Shown: piece by piece, positions 1 to 16,189 of the stretch
Layout: the number at the start of each line of letters is the position of its first letter
Position numbering within the stretch: position 1 is the stretch's first letter
Origin: Pholiota molesta
Lineage: Eukaryota; Basidiomycota; Agaricomycetes; Agaricales; Strophariaceae
DNA: 64,000 bases
Reading direction: 5' to 3'
Assembly: GCA_014925825.1 (NCBI GenBank)
Contig: JACGCK010000019.1
Location: forward strand, 248,001-312,000
Made by a program: the position numbers and the translations under genes
The notes under the pieces: generated by a model
Told to the model about the DNA's origin: nothing
Databases searched by the model: none
Seen by the model: only the letters and a program-made list of their open reading frames with translations

Positions 1-326
1 TACGACGCGATATACTTATTTCTAATGCATTGAACCTTCATATCGGCACTGGCGGCATTGCTTTGAACAGCCTCCAGCCTCCAGTTTTATTTAAGCGCCT
101 ACACGATCAGCGAGCGTGCCGAATCCCGAGGAGGTGGAGAGCGTGGGAATCGCTATTAGGAGAGCGGTCACTGGCAGCCCCAACGAGCCCAACTCAGAGT
201 CTGCTGTTTCCGCAGCGACGACAACCACAACGCCTGCTACCTCTCAATCGCCACTATACACGATAAGCGGGATCCGTTATCGTTGACACTCGGGACATTT
301 TACACTTGTAACATCCTCGATCTGCA
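1..326 (+). promoter_or_regulatory. Upstream region of VMA2
   Basis: This stretch precedes the VMA2 start codon. I see no convincing TATA box and no coding similarity. It should hold the promoter and 5' UTR, but no specific element can be named. Confidence 0.4.
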
Positions 327-2674
<2,348 letters not shown>

Positions 2675-5600
2675 TGAGCAGGGAATGTTCTTTGGCGTTC
2701 TGTTTAGATCGCAAGCATGGACTCTAGGATCCCATTGGAGGCGGTATTTGCTGTGTGCAGACAAGACGTACATGAAAATTAATGATGTTATGTTCCGGGA
2801 TTTCGACCGTTGTGGTTAGGTCTGGGTTGGATGAGCTCATGGGTTCGCACATAAATCTATAAGAAATGATCATCATCATAGCGATGATGATATGGAACGA
2901 TCATAGTTTCAGATATTTGACTGGGCTTGAGTTGGGCAAGTACATGTTTGCTTTTGGGCGTGAAGGGAACAGTGGCGCTCCGTAGCCGTTGGAGATGGAA
3001 ATGACCTCATTCTAGTCCTATCAGTCGCGTTTGGACGTCATATCTTTTCTATATCAGTCATTCGTATTCCCCTCAAAGCTAACTGCTTATTGCTCCCATT
3101 CAATGGATCTCACTTAACATATACTTGACAGATACTCAGGCTACTTCTTCATAGGAAAAAACTATTTATACAAGCAAATAAAGATGTCCTTGACTAGTCT
3201 CTGGTAATAAACTCATAGTGTGTAGATAGATTTATAGATTGTATGATAACTTATTGACGTTATTTTAATAATCCAAACTGTATCAACAGGCCGGCCGCGG
3301 AGACCCTCGTCGACACCGAGGGCGACCGGCGCGGACTTTGAGGTCTTCCTGCTAGTCCCTCTGCTCGCGGTACCTCGCTGTCAAGACTTATCTACTTAAT
3401 CTCATTTTTGTCTTGTCTGCACCTCATCTGATATTGTGCTCTGTTGTATTCGGTTTCATTTCATTTCGTGTGATTGTCCTGCCTCCCCGAGTTTCATGAG
3501 TGAACATATCGGAATCGATATCACACGCTATTATCGAGCGAGCTATGAGCGTTAATAATGCGTAGCCATCACTTGTCTGAATCCAGAGTTCATAGATGTT
3601 GCAAGAATATGGTATTGTATTGCTATTGCTATCAAACCCATTAATTTCGTTCGCTCCGTTTTGTGGGCTCTCTCAAGCTGACACGGTGTGCATCGCAGAT
3701 ATGTTTAGTACTATAGCGATATGTCACCGTCGCATATACATATCATTTAGATTATGAATATGTTAAAACTAGCCTAATTAAATACGCGGCCAGCCAGCCG
3801 ATACCGTTATCTCCTTCGCTTTAATTCACCCATTGCGGTCCCATTCGCGTGAGATTTTGCCATCGGACGCGAGCTGGATGTCAGTGTGGGATGGGTTTTG
3901 GTGGCACAGGAGCGGTGCGAGTGCTTCACCATCGCACCTTCAAAATTAAATCAGAACCAAGCAATAATGTTTCTGTGACGCTGACTGGAAGTAGATGGTC
4001 GCGAAGGGCTCCGAATTTGCAGCGCGCGCTGTCGAGATCATCAGCGTGTAATATCCAATTGGCAATGAACAAGCAATGAAAGCGAATGAAACGAAAGTAA
4101 TTTACGGCGTAGGCGCGGGCGCGGGCGGCTGTCCTCATCTTTGTCTCCGTCGCAGTGATGATATCATTATGTTGAGCGTCCCAACCTGCGATTCAGTTAC
4201 AGTGACATCCGTCGTCGTGGGGGTCGTGTCGAGATCTCCAATACCTGATGCTGGAGAGCGCGAAAGTCGGCGATTTAGAGGCATGATAGTTTCCACCTGC
4301 ACTAGCTTACATAGTGAATTGTTGTTGACACCTGAACATTCAGGGCATGGCAGCATCGAGGGGTAAACACGGAGTATTGAGAAGACAATTCAAAGCTTTT
4401 TTCCCAAGGGAAGCAGATGCGTAGACACACCCCTTGATACGCAAAGACAAAACACAAGGAAGCCCATGGAAAATCAAGATCAACTCAAGACAAGTAACCA
4501 GTATTTGAGCGAACACCGTACCAGATCTATCCCAAGTTTACATGAAGCCCCAGCTCCGTGTAATATCGCCCGTACGAGAGTAATTCCAGGCATCACCCGT
4601 CCCACTGCACATAAGATCAAACCATCCGCATCAGCACATCAATTCACAGTGCATCAGCACATCACGCATCTGTAGTGCCACTCACCACCATCTTCAGTGC
4701 TCAGCGCTCAACATTCACCTCCAATGCCACCAGAACGAAATGGCCGCCCGACACTCCGACTCCGGCTGACATCCCATCCCATCCCATGCCACGCCACGCC
4801 ACGCGCGAAATGAATGGGGGAATTCGCCAGATGCGGCTAGCCATGCCCATGTCAACTGCCCACGTCTGCCGTATTCGAATCTTCATAAATAATTTCTATC
4901 TATGTACGCCTCTCGCGCCGGGGCAGGCAGCGCCGTTCGGGAGCGAGGGCGCCGGGGCCTTTAGGGGAATAGAATAGGTATAGGGTGGGGTTATTTTGGT
5001 GGGCGGCATTACTATGGTCTGGAATCTGGATGAGGCAATGGATGGAAGGGATTTGGGAAAAGAAGGAGAGGGTTCGCCGCGCTCGGGGTATATTGCCTGT
5101 GGGGGATGCGCGGGCGCTGGTGGTGGGGTATTAGGTGGGCGGTGGCTTTGAGGGTGTTATTGCGTGGGTGCAGACATCTGCTTCTGCTGGGTAAGTGAGC
5201 AGTGCGCGGATGCGTGGACGTACTTATATGGGTATATGGATGAGTGAGCGCGTACACCTACTATATGTTGGCGGTTTAGGTGGGCGCGGTGAAAGAGGGC
5301 CAAGTCGCGTTGGCATCATACTATGTCGATATTCAGCTGTGAGTGCTCGTGAGTCGTCGCGGCGCGTTCACGGAATTTGAGTGGCGCTGTTGTGGTGGGA
5401 GCCTCTAGTAGTAGATGTGCTGATCAATGATACATGATTTCATGACCATAGCAAGGTAGTGCTGGGCGAGGGCTTTTAACTTGGCAGATTGCGATTGAAT
5501 GAATGCGAATATCTGCGAATATGAATGTGAGTAAATACCCGCGATACGATGCGATGGAGATGGACGATGAAAGATGGGTTTCCGAGTTTGGATATGATTA

Positions 5601-6330
5601 CGATGAATTCTTGCTATGAATAACGAGAACGCCAGGCCGGGACCGGTACGGGGTGCGGGTCGCACTAACTCGGAGGCTCGGAGGGTATTATAGTGTCATG
5701 TATTGTTCGAAGTAGATGTAGTGAATGAATGAATGAATGATACTTATTTTACTTACTTGTATTACTATCACTACGCGAGCAGGCGTGGGCGAGCGGCCTG
5801 TCCTGACCTGTCTTGGAGTGGGGATGCAGGCATTTTCCGAGACGCTGCTGGTACACCAATGCTCTGCAGTATGTTGTGTGCGGTGTGCGGTATTACAATG
5901 CACTGTACGCCGCTTGTTCTATCAGATGCGTGCTTCTGTTTCGGCCGCTTGTAGACGCGTATTGAGCTTAGCGGCTGGCGATGATCATGGCGAGTGTCAG
6001 TGTGCGCGCGGCGGCAGCGTGGGACGGGTGGTCTCATATGGACAAACAGGCCCCAAAGAGCGCGCGGGTTGCGTGCCGCGGGAGATCTCCCATGACACAA
6101 GTGCCCATATCGGGCTATTTGCAATAACTTGCCTTATGTATGCACGCGGGGGAGCAGGCAGGCAGCCATGCCCTGGCTAGTAGATGCACAGTGGTGGCAG
6201 GCAGGCAGCAGGCGCACGGACGTACCACGCTCATCTCCGCACGGGATCTGGCGCAATCTCGGCGGCCCACCACATGTCGACAGATCAAACCAAGGGCGTA
6301 TGGATGCTACATTACATCCCTATGAATCTG
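2675..6330. other. Intergenic region, no recognised gene
   Basis: About 3.6 kb separate VMA2 from the TCP11 gene. The first 1.2 kb is AT-rich 3' flank. A short GC-rich patch near 3293-3350 contains GGCCGGCC and a CTCGTCGACACCGAG inverted repeat. Short simple repeats occur at about 4766-4800 (ATCCC then CACGC units) and 5721-5738 (GAAT units). Open frames here are short and lack codon-level similarity to known proteins. Confidence 0.6.
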
Positions 6331-6335
6331 CGGAC

Positions 6336-6430
6336 GCTTATATCTCCTACGCTTATATCTACGCCCCCCCGCAGGCTTTAGCTTATATATTCCCTCCCTC
6401 CCCTCCCAGGTCCTCCTTCCCTCCCCGCGC
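6336..6430 (+). promoter_or_regulatory. Core promoter of the TCP11 gene
   Basis: Three copies of GCTTATAT lie close together, the last running into TATATATT at about 6384-6391. A strongly pyrimidine-rich tract (CCCTCCCTCCCCTCCC) follows. The start codon is 60-70 bp further down at 6452. A TATA-like box followed by a CT tract is a common fungal core-promoter layout, and the assignment rests on that alone. Confidence 0.5.
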
Positions 6431-6451
6431 GTCCTGCCCAGCTAGCCTGCC

Positions 6452-9400
6452 ATGGACATGGACCACCCGCCCAACTTCCTCGCCACTCACCCACATTCCC
6501 ACAGGCCCCTAAAGCGCAAGCTCGCTGCGGACGACGACGACGCACCCGGCCCCACCGCACCTCATACTCACCCTCAGCCTGCCGACCACCAGCACCCCAC
6601 GCCCATGCCCACGCCCATGCCGGCCCTGCTGCCGAATGCGGAGGGAGCAGCAGCAGCGCTGCGGGTGGGAGCGGCAGCGCTGGGATCAGCATCAGTATTG
6701 GTATTGCCCCCGCTGCCCCACGCCAGACATGGATTGCTGACGCCGACGACCCCTCCGCTGCCGCCGCGCGGTGGGCGTCGCCCTCCCCGTCCCCGACACC
6801 AACCCCCGCGCCGAGCCCGACAACGACGAGGCCCCGCAGGTTCCGTCCCCGCTTTCCACGTGCCGTGCATCGAAGCGGTTGCGCGTCGATACGCAGGACG
6901 CTGTCATCCGGCCGCTCGCGCACGCCCGCGCCAGTGGCGGTGGCAGCGGTGGGGCGAAGCACTATCCGCGGCGCGCCGCGGGGATTCATAAAGCGACTGC
7001 GTCTCCGCTGCAGGCCTCGCCCTTGGCTATGCGCCAGGGCAGCGACCTGGAGGACATTGGCGTTGTGTCACGCGCGTCGCCGGGGCCTTCGTCGGGTCAT
7101 TGCTACGCTCGCCGCGCACCCCTATTGCTAGTGGAAGTGGGAGCAACGATGTCAGTGAGACGTTGTTGCAGATAGCAGTGAGGATGGGTCGCCGGTGAGT
7201 ACTAGTGCGACTGCCAATGTCTGTGTGGTGCCGCCTCCGCCCCTAAAGCTGAGCCGTTCGCCACACATCCCGCCCACGGTGCCGCCCATCACGCGCGAGA
7301 CGTTGCGGGAGCTTGAGCTTGATGTTATTCTCCGCAATCCTGTTATCCGTGCGTGACTTACCTTACCTTTCCCCTTGTTCTCTTTCCCTTACCTTTTCCC
7401 TCCCACCTATCATTTCCCACCACTACAGGCCATGACCTCCTCTTCGACCCCGGCCTCCAATTCCGCCCGCCGCGCTCACATGCAGCACGCGAGCGCTACT
7501 GGCACGCCCTCTGGCGTGAGGTGCGTCTTGGGTGTACCTGCGTGACGCTCGATGTAGACGGCGGGGTGCACGAAACCCGGTGCATCTGCGATAATGCTAG
7601 TCGATACCCCGCGACGCCGGCGCAGTCCACACCAGCGACGCCCATTACACCCAGTTTGCCAACGACATCAACGGCACCCACATCACCCACAGCATCCACA
7701 GCGCCTTCGACGCCAGCAACGTCAACGCCACCGCCACCACATCAGCACGCAAAGCCAGTCTACACCTTCCGCACTCTTCCGCGCCTCCCACGTCTCCTCA
7801 GCGAGCTGCGCGCTGTCCTCTTGCTCGTCGTGCAGCCACTCAGCACCGGCAGCACCGCGGTGTACACGAATCCGGCGGCAGTGCGGGCGCAGGCGGAGGA
7901 GCATGCGCGGCACGCGGACGAGCTGCGCGAGGTGCTGGACGAGTGCTTGAGGTGGGGCGCCGGGGGGCAGGGACGACGAGACGGACGCGGGGTGGAGACG
8001 GTCAGCCTCGGGCCTGTGTTCGTGCGCATCGGGGCGACGCTGAAGCGGCACTGTGCGCCGATGCGCGACCGGCGCGTGGACGCGATGGTCGCCGCCGCCA
8101 GCGGCGCGCATGCATTTAGCGCGGTGCGTATGTGTTTGGAGCTGCTCGAGCTGATGAAGTTGGTGAGTGATAGCTTTTATTTGCATCTGTTTGCTATTTT
8201 CTTCCGCCGCTCCCTTTGTCACCGCGTGAGAGCGCTAACGCGCGCCCCTGGTTGTGCAGGATATCGCCAACCACCACTGGCCCAGCTCCGCCCATGGCTG
8301 CTGCGCAACACCAGCGCGTTTGAGGCCAAGGCGTTCCGCATCCGCTTCGGCGCGGGCCCCCGGGCCCTGCGCCATACGCGTGCGTGGCTAGCCTCCGCTG
8401 ATCGCGCGCTGTGCGGCGCGCGTGAGGCGAACCAGACTGCGACCACGTCGGCGTCGGAAGCCCAAGTTCTGGTCCCAGCGCCGGGCCCGCTCGCGCACAC
8501 GCCGTACGCGCGCCTCACGCGCAACCAACGCATCTACCTGAGCGTGCTCAAGGGCCTCGTCGACCTCGTTTTCGGCGCCGCGCCAGGCGACGCACTAGCG
8601 CTTATGCAGAGAGAGCCAGCCAGGAAGGAAGAGGGAGAGAGCAAGGGGAAGGCACCAGAGGGCATCGGGACAGGGAGGGGGATGGAGATGTAGAGATGGC
8701 GGAAGAGGCCCTACGGTAGTGTGTCCGTCGTCGCCACCACTGCTGCCACCCACCGCGCTTCCGGAAACGCTGTATCTCGACAAAGCGCGCCTGGTATCCC
8801 TCGCGGGCGAGGCGTCCGATGCGACCGCGGTCTACATGCTTGCGCTGTTGTTCCGCCAGCTCGTCGGCGCCGACGCCAGTGTCAGCGCCGAGCTCGACAA
8901 CGCCGACGTGGTGCGCAGACTGAAGGAGGAGCTGCGCGTGCTCGCGCCGGCGGGGCTGGGTGTGTGTTTTATTACACCGGGAGGAGAGGTCAGCAAGGAG
9001 GGCAAACAGGAGCAGAACGCGGACGCAGGTGTCGACCAACAACAACAACAGCGCGAATGCCACTCGAAAAAGGAGAAGAACGCGGAAGGTGAACGGGAGG
9101 AACGGAGGCGCGTTAGAGAGGACGTCGCGCTCCAAATAGCGAGCCGCGTGGAGGACGTGCGCCAGCAGCGGCGGCACCATCACACCACCACCCCCACCAA
9201 ATCAACCACTTCAGTAGAAATTTCGCCAACGTCAAACACCACCTCCGCCCCCACCGCCCCATCCCCCGAGCTCCTCGCGCTTACCCAGCGCTGGACATCA
9301 ACGCACATGCAGCCCGACGCCGCGCTCGCACGCCTGCTGCACACGCGCGTGCGCGACGCCGTGCTCGACGAAGTCATCGCCCTCGTGTACCCCTCCACCA

Positions 9401-9714
9401 CCAACAGCGGAGGCGGCGTGGACCTGGCCTCGGCAGGCGGGATGCACGTCTTTGCCGGGCGCGCAGGGTACGCACCGCCGCCGCCTCTATGCGGCGTGCG
9501 TAGTCACGGACACGAGGCGGGGCAGGGTGGGCGGCCAGCGCTGGTGGATGCCGCGCGCAAGCATTCTTTGGGGCTCGACGCGCTAGCGGGCGAGATCCGG
9601 CGCCTAGCGAGCCGCGTGGCCAGGCTGGCGGAGGTGCATCTGGGGATGCATTTACCTATGTACGAGAGCGAGGGATTCTTGGAGGGCGAGGGCGAAGGCG
9701 AGGAACAGACATAG
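6452..9714 (+). CDS. TCP11-domain protein (Sok1-like), frame-broken
   Basis: The family includes mammalian TCP11 and yeast Sok1, linked to cAMP/PKA signalling; that role is inferred. The N-terminal ~250 residues are low-complexity and proline/alanine-rich, starting at ATG 6452. The domain begins near RETLRELELDVILRNPVI at about 7290. It continues across an intron (7349-7438) into DLLFDPGLQFRPP, PRLPRLLSELRAVLLLVVQP, LKRHCAPMRDRRVDAMV and CLELLELMKL. It then crosses a second intron (8163-8259) into DIANHH and LAQLRPWLL. The C-terminal half carries LPETLYLDKARL, VYMLALLFRQLV and RVRDAVLDEVIAL, ending at 9714. The frame changes at about 6760, 7090, 8275 and 8640-8715. The break at 8275 needs exactly one extra base. 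Because conserved blocks continue on both sides, I suspect sequence errors or an unrecognised intron rather than a dead gene. Confidence 0.75.
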
Positions 9715-12700
9715 GCATCGGGATGGTGGAGGATCCCCTGGTAGTTCGCATCTCATTTTTCCTCGTTGGATAGCTTCAACGAGCTTTGTTCTTGAGCACC
9801 TTTTCACACCCGCACGCGCCGCACTACATTCACGCACCCAGTGCCCCAAGACAAGCGCTACGCAAAGGCGACAAAGGACCACGATTCCCTCCCGCACTCA
9901 CAATTAAATACCCGTCCCGGAACTAACGCAAGATACTGGACACCTACGACCCTCGGCGCACGCGAAAAGCCTGCACAAATGCCGCAATTGCTAATTATTT
10001 ACATATTCTACTGCATTCAATTATTTACGAACTCGCCTTCGCGTTGCGGCTTGCGCTTACCGCCACGCGCCCCGCTGAAAGCTTATTAAGTATATTAAAT
10101 CCCCACCCACCCCGGAGTCGGAGGTGGTACCTACATCAGTACGTACATAAAAACGCTGCAATTACTACAGTCCGTGTGTGCAACTTCAAGTGCCCCTCGT
10201 CCAAGAGCGTGATAGAAACTGCCGCGCTCTCCCATCTACAAAGGATTCTAGTGGATGATGCATATGGTCAACTACATTTAAGTTCGCATAGTCTGATATC
10301 ATACCGCATGTCCATGCCCGTTATACTGCATTCATACAAATCCATTTTGCATCTACTCGCCGCAAGCAATGCAATTACTATAGATGCATGGCCTTTTCGA
10401 CGCGTTTGGGCAATGAGCACATTGACTTAATTTCTCAGTAGCGTGCGTGTGAGAGCCAGAAGCTAAATCCGATGGCATCCGAGCCCGATGTATTATTTAC
10501 TTATCACAAAACCTTTCAAGCTAGTTACTTATCCATTCAGCTACGCAAGCGAGCATCATCTTATTATCATTATCATTGAATGGTCTAAATGTGATATCCT
10601 ACATATGCCTCATCGTGCCCTTTTTCCGAGCACAAGTGCCCTGATCGGGGCAAAGATGAACGCCAGTTATCAGGTGTCTATCTGAATCTGACAGTGCGGA
10701 AACAGCGAAGGAAAATTAACGAACTATCTCTCTTTTAACTTCCAAGGCACGGCAGCAGCAAAGCAGATGTACCAAGGCAGACAGATACGAATACAAGGGT
10801 GAATATCATCAAGACGCATGATGATGAGCAGCATGTCAAACACATGGCGTCGATGCCACCGCTATTGTGTTACACCACGCTCATGACCGCCAAGATAATA
10901 AGATAGCGGCCAGCCGCGGTTTGGCCGCGGTCGTATAGAATGCCAATTCAACGCAGGACTTTCTGCGTCCGATTGTAACCGCATCTACAGGGGAGAGGAG
11001 GATGCGTTCTCAGGCGTCAGCTATTTACGCCACGAGCTATCAGCGCTTTCAGGGTAAAGCTGACCCGACGATCCGTAGCACGGCCAAGAAGTTCCCGCCC
11101 GGGACCACTTCAGTGACATGTATTGCCCGTGAAGGTTTTTGTTTGTCCTTGACGCATGTAATGCATGTATGGCATGCTGAGTGATGCAGACTTTATTGTT
11201 CTAGTTTCGACGTAGCTCGCGCGGGACAGACATCTTGACTTGCGCTGCGGAGACGGTCATAATGTTGCATGATAGATGGGCTGAGGAAGCTGGACTCGAA
11301 AGGTGATGAAATTCGCCTTGCATTCAACTTCCTCGCGCCGCCACGCCACACCCCTTCTTGCCAATGCCATTTGGCAGTGGCTTCACACAGTACATGCGTA
11401 GAAGGTCTAGGTTTGACGTTTGAACACCAGAGCGAGCCTTACTGGTAATTATAATTGTCGTTGAGTAACCCATAGTCATTAATTCATATGAACATAATGA
11501 AGCTTACTGATATCGTTAGCTGACCGTTAAACTTTTGCTTGTATTTTTCGGCCCGTGTTGAATAGCGCTATACCATCTACCCTTTGCTCACCGCGATATT
11601 AGTTCATAGAAAAACAGGAGGCATCAGCAAGACACAATTTCGGTGGTCGCCGTATGGAAATGCTGCGGACCTGCGACATTTTTGGCAAATTGTTCAATGC
11701 CATTGTGGCACTGATCAAGCGGCAACTTTTTCATCCCAGTAAGTTGAAGTGCGCCATGAGATGAAAAGGAAAAGGCAAAGGAAAACGGTTAAATGCACAT
11801 GAAGAAGATCCGCAGGGAACGGCGCTATGATTGAGTATTCCCGCTCGAGAGCTAATGAAGGCTTGTATAATCCTGGACAAGACGATATGGAGATTTATTT
11901 TCGCAAGTCAAGACAAGCTTCTTCCAGAGGGGAGGGGCAGTGCATATCTCCAAGGCCGTAATTAGACGTTACTCAGAGGGGTCAACTTTACTGCTGAAAG
12001 CTTCTTGAGCATAGCTCCCAAGCGTCGTAAACTTGGGAATTGTTACGGCAAACTTGGAATCTGTTCAAGGCCTAGGTCTGCTTCGGCGGAGCATGTCCGG
12101 CGAGAAGGGCAGAGCAAACTTCGACATGTCTTCCCATAGATTTTTGCCAAAAGAGACGCCCCCAAAACGTGTTCGGGGTTTCCTGTAACAGCAAGAAGCG
12201 AACGACAAAAGGAATTCCATTAAGGGATTCATAAGACGAGCTGTGAACGGCATGAGAGTCGTGCGCGCCTTACAAGAGTACGTACCGCGCATCCGAACAA
12301 CACGAGCATTGAGAGACGATGAGCCTCGTTGTCCTAGAATGTAGGACCCATGCTCAGGACCACAATGGAAATTGCGCCACGCCTCTCCATTTCGCGACGG
12401 CCCTGATTAGGTATTTCGACGCACAATAGCTGGCGGCTAATTGAATATTTAGAACGTTATCTAAGGCGTGGAGAACAAGCGATAAGATCACATACCGCTG
12501 AGGGTAGGCTGAGATTTCAAATTGGAAGTTATCTAAACGGAACTAGCCTTTCATAAGTCAGACTTGCATCGAGGCGTATAAAATAACAAGGATTTACGTC
12601 GGATATTGTAAATTTCCCCATGGTCACGGACCATGAATTGATTGCTGAATGGTGATTTTTTTGCTTTATGCACACTTATCACTCCCGCGAACCATTTCCT

Positions 12701-13683
12701 ATGTCTTTTCTATAATTATCTGACAGTTCGCGTTGAAAAAGCTTGGTTATATCAGAACATGGTTGATTCGGGATGTCGTTTGACAAGATCGCTGCAATGA
12801 CAAGTTGTTCTTCCGGAGCCGCATGTTGGACAATATATTCCTTGCTGATGGAATAGCGAAAATTGCTATCTATCAGACCTCAGAATTAAGTTATTGACTG
12901 AAAGGAGCAAGTAAAAGGTTTTCAGACCTGTTCAGCGTGGCGGAGGCGTGGTGCGGCCGTTCATCCCAAGGAACGAATACATGACTTCCGCGAAAGTCTG
13001 TCATCTGAGAAGCCGACATCTAGCCTTTTTCCCGTATGTTATTTGGAGAATGCCGTTTGGAGCAAAGCTTACTTGTGATATTCCTGCGACAACTATTCCT
13101 TAGATGGTCATACTTCCTTGTATCCCAATGAATGCTTCTGCCTCGTGTTCTGCGTATTTCCGTGAGTAAACCATATGATGAGATTTCCGCAATGAAAATG
13201 AATAGGAAGTAGATGGATCTAGATGGCTCTGCATGCGCGGCGACTAACCAAGAAAATGAGCGTCTCGGCATTGAAGAGCTCAAGACTATTGAGCAAAGAC
13301 CCCGTTGTAGTAGATGGTGGTTGATGCCAAAAAGGAACAAACACGAGGCGTTGTACGCGTTGCCTTTTCTGATTCGCTCCTTCCATATCAACCAAGCTGG
13401 AAATTTTGACCTTCTCATAATACTGCCTGTCGATACATTTTCCGGCTAGTTGGGTTGGCCGCATAACGTCTTTTCCAAAAAAGAGGAGGTGCGTGCGTAC
13501 CAAGTGCGTACATGCGCTTTTCAAGCAAAATTATTTTACTCATTTTTTTTTGAAATTCCTCAACACAAGGTTAATCATAGGAAATATCCCACGCTGAAAG
13601 CACATGGGTGCCAGTGACCACTCGGATACGATTTCATCGAGGGATATGGATGACCTTACAGATATCCATTGGTGTATCTTGCA
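9715..13683. other. Gene-poor region, nothing recognised
   Basis: About 4 kb without a protein I can name on either strand. Base composition falls from GC-rich coding (about 9.7 kb) to mixed. Weak open frames on the minus strand at 12065-12292 and 13219-13524 have plausible amino-acid composition but no family signature. They may be decayed exons. No terminal inverted repeats or target duplications were found. Confidence 0.4.
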
Positions 13684-15575
13684 ATGAACAAACGACCACC
13701 GACAAGCAGGCTTCTCCGCGGCCCAAAGGCAGTATCATAGTTCGTAACGTGCATTTGCCCTTCCGCGACAAGGTGCAGATAAGGCAAAGATGGACGGTCG
13801 AGTGTTCCGCTGGCCGGGTAGCCAAGATATCGCCGTCAAACGAGAACGAGAACGAATATGCGCCCATTGCACAGGCTGGACTTTTCGAAGCTCCAACAGA
13901 GTCGGCAATTGATGGAACGAATAGCCTGCTGCTACCCTCGTGAGTCTATTTTCTTTCAACTTACTTAAATTGGCCTGATCTCAAACTCGAGGCTATGTCA
14001 TCGCACATCCACCTTGACAAGTGCTTTATTCTGGACCGATGTGGTGCTTGATCAGAGGGTACGCAGCCAGCTTTTACACCGCATACAACATAAATCAAAC
14101 AGTTTTACTTACTTGTTCAGAGACTTCCTTGAAGCTATGGAAGTGACTAAGCTTGCCAAAGCAGGTTTCCTAAGATCTGGATGATCTTTACGCCCGAGGT
14201 GGACAATTAATCAAAGAAAGTATCGCTCATGGTGTAACGGCCATGCGGACGCACGTTGAGATCGACACCTCCGTTCATTTCGCATGCCTTCATGTAGCGC
14301 AAAAACTCCAGGAAGAGTATCGCTCACAGTGCGACGTGCAAATTGCCAGTATGTTACATCTTTTGGATCTACAGTAAATTCGACCAGCTTAATGCGGGAA
14401 TTACCCTACAGTCTTCGCTCAAGAACCACTTTTTAACTCAAAGGACGATCAGATGCCTGGTGAAAACTATACTCTTCTCAACAAAGCCGCGTCTTATCCC
14501 GCGTTAGTGTTTCGGCTCCGCTCCCTACGTAGAACCAACGATCGAACAAGCTAAGAAGAATATTAATTTGGTCTTCGATATCGCGGATACCCATGGCCTT
14601 GATCTCGTCGACTTCCACCTTGATTACAACCTTGATCCGAGCTCTCCGCCTCTCATCTACGAGGTAATCGCCGAAGCTAAACGTCGATACCACTACCAAT
14701 TTCTTTCTGCTGAGTTTTCTTCCACTGACGACGCGGACAGCTTCGTCCTCAAATGGAAACCGCATCCTTACCTCTGCCCCTGCCAAACGCCCTTGTCCGC
14801 GCATCACCATTGGACATGCGACGCGTCTGCAGTTATTCTCCGCTGAGGAGTGGCGGTACTGGCGGATGCCATTTCAGAGCTCCCTGTTACCTTCGTGGGC
14901 CTACCGCAGTCGGATATGTATATGCAAGGTCGCACGTTCACGGATGCGCCACTGGGCGCGCCACGGGGTACGCTCCGCGTCCCATACATTGCCCAGAACT
15001 ATGGCATAGAAGTAGCCATGTCGGTGAATAACGTGGACAACGCATTCACGCCGCAAGGTGTCTTGATCCTCTTTCCCTCTGTGCTTTTGGCGTTGGAGTA
15101 TTCCAGGCGGCGACGCCGGATGACATTCATACGCTTGCGGTATGTATATTCTGTCCATTTCGATGCTGTCCATTGTGCTCCTCGGCTTGTGCCTTTGCAG
15201 CGCTCTAGCGTCGCAGGTATTCATTACCATTGGGATGAAGAAGAAATTTCCTAGAGCCTATGGTAACGTGAATTTCTGAATGCTTGTTGCATTCATAACC
15301 ACCTATTCTCGCAATCAATCGCTGACATTTTCTTTGTCTATTCTTATCAGCGCTCCGTACAATCGTTTCTCAACGTGCAATTGGCCTTGATAACAAGGAA
15401 ATTCCCGCTGACCTGGTGCTCAGTGTTGGTGACCCAGCCAATTTTGTGTTCTTCATGGTAGGAACACCTTGAAAGCGCTATACTGCAACCGTGTTTCGAT
15501 AGGACAACCGTGAAAGCTGGAAGCTTATAGCGTATACACGGAGTACCAGGTGGTGGCTACAATTGATGAGGTATT
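13684..15575 (+). pseudogene. CodA-like amidohydrolase (cytosine-deaminase family), many frame breaks
   Basis: This is a metal-dependent hydrolase of the amidohydrolase superfamily. The order of blocks matches the family: an N-terminal strand segment (IIVRNVHLPFRDK), the metal-binding SHIHLDKC near 14000, DLYARG and MRTHVEIDTSVHFACL near 14190-14290, FAQEPLFNS, then VDFHLDYNLDP near 14600. TIGHATRLQLFSAEEW, GLPQSDMYMQGR, VDNAFTPQG and finally RAIGL...GDPANFVFFM near 15370-15450 follow. At least five frame changes lie inside these blocks: near 13998, 14180, 14515, 14850 and 15060. Each is bridged by about one base, and introns with GT-AG borders are still visible. It is either a decaying gene or an intact gene with assembly deletions. 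The start is uncertain and the end approximate. Substrate cannot be told from sequence; cytosine or a related nucleobase is only the family precedent. Confidence 0.7.
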
Positions 15576-16189
15576 TAAAGGACGTACTCACTACTTGCTA
15601 TGTTACAAACAGAAGGAAATCGAGTTGTCGCTGTCCGGCGTTTGAGAAGTCAGTTGGTCCGGCTGCCCAAGCCGGTTTTCCTAAATTTACTTAGTATGCA
15701 TTGTGATTTAGGTACTAAAATCACCCGCTGCAAGCATTGAATCGCGGAACACAAAGTTTTGCAGCTTTGGAGGAGAGCTTCAGAGCCGATCGATCGAAGC
15801 ATTGCAGCTGCCTGCAGCAATTGAATTTTGGATATATGTTGTCGCCAGTCTCCATGTGGACGATGTTACCCAGCACCTATGTGGCAAAGGGAATTGTGTT
15901 CCACTTCCTAAATTGCTTAAAAGTGCTGCTCAACGGATGGCTTTTTCCACTTCCAAAACATCCAGATCCGCATCAGTCCTAATGTTTTGAAATTTTTTTT
16001 AGCTGTACTGTTTATCATTCACACTGAAGTTACCTTCTGGGTTCCAAAAATGATTGCTGCCGCGCCGGGTACTGCAAAAGCTATTTGTTAGATCACATCC
16101 ATTGAATATCTTACATTGACTTACAGGTGGCTTGGACAACTTGCATTTCAGGGTTAGTTATTCATGCTGGGACGACTTGAATAAGGGAT
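15576..16189. other. Short intergenic gap
   Basis: About 600 bp between two oppositely oriented, damaged-looking genes. I see no recognisable product or repeat. Confidence 0.4.

Noticed and set aside
5721..5738. GAAT repeats as a regulatory array
   Set aside because: Only four units; an ordinary microsatellite.
7722..8222. Minus-strand frame inside the TCP11 gene
   Set aside because: High GC removes stops on both strands. The plus strand encodes the TCP11 blocks.
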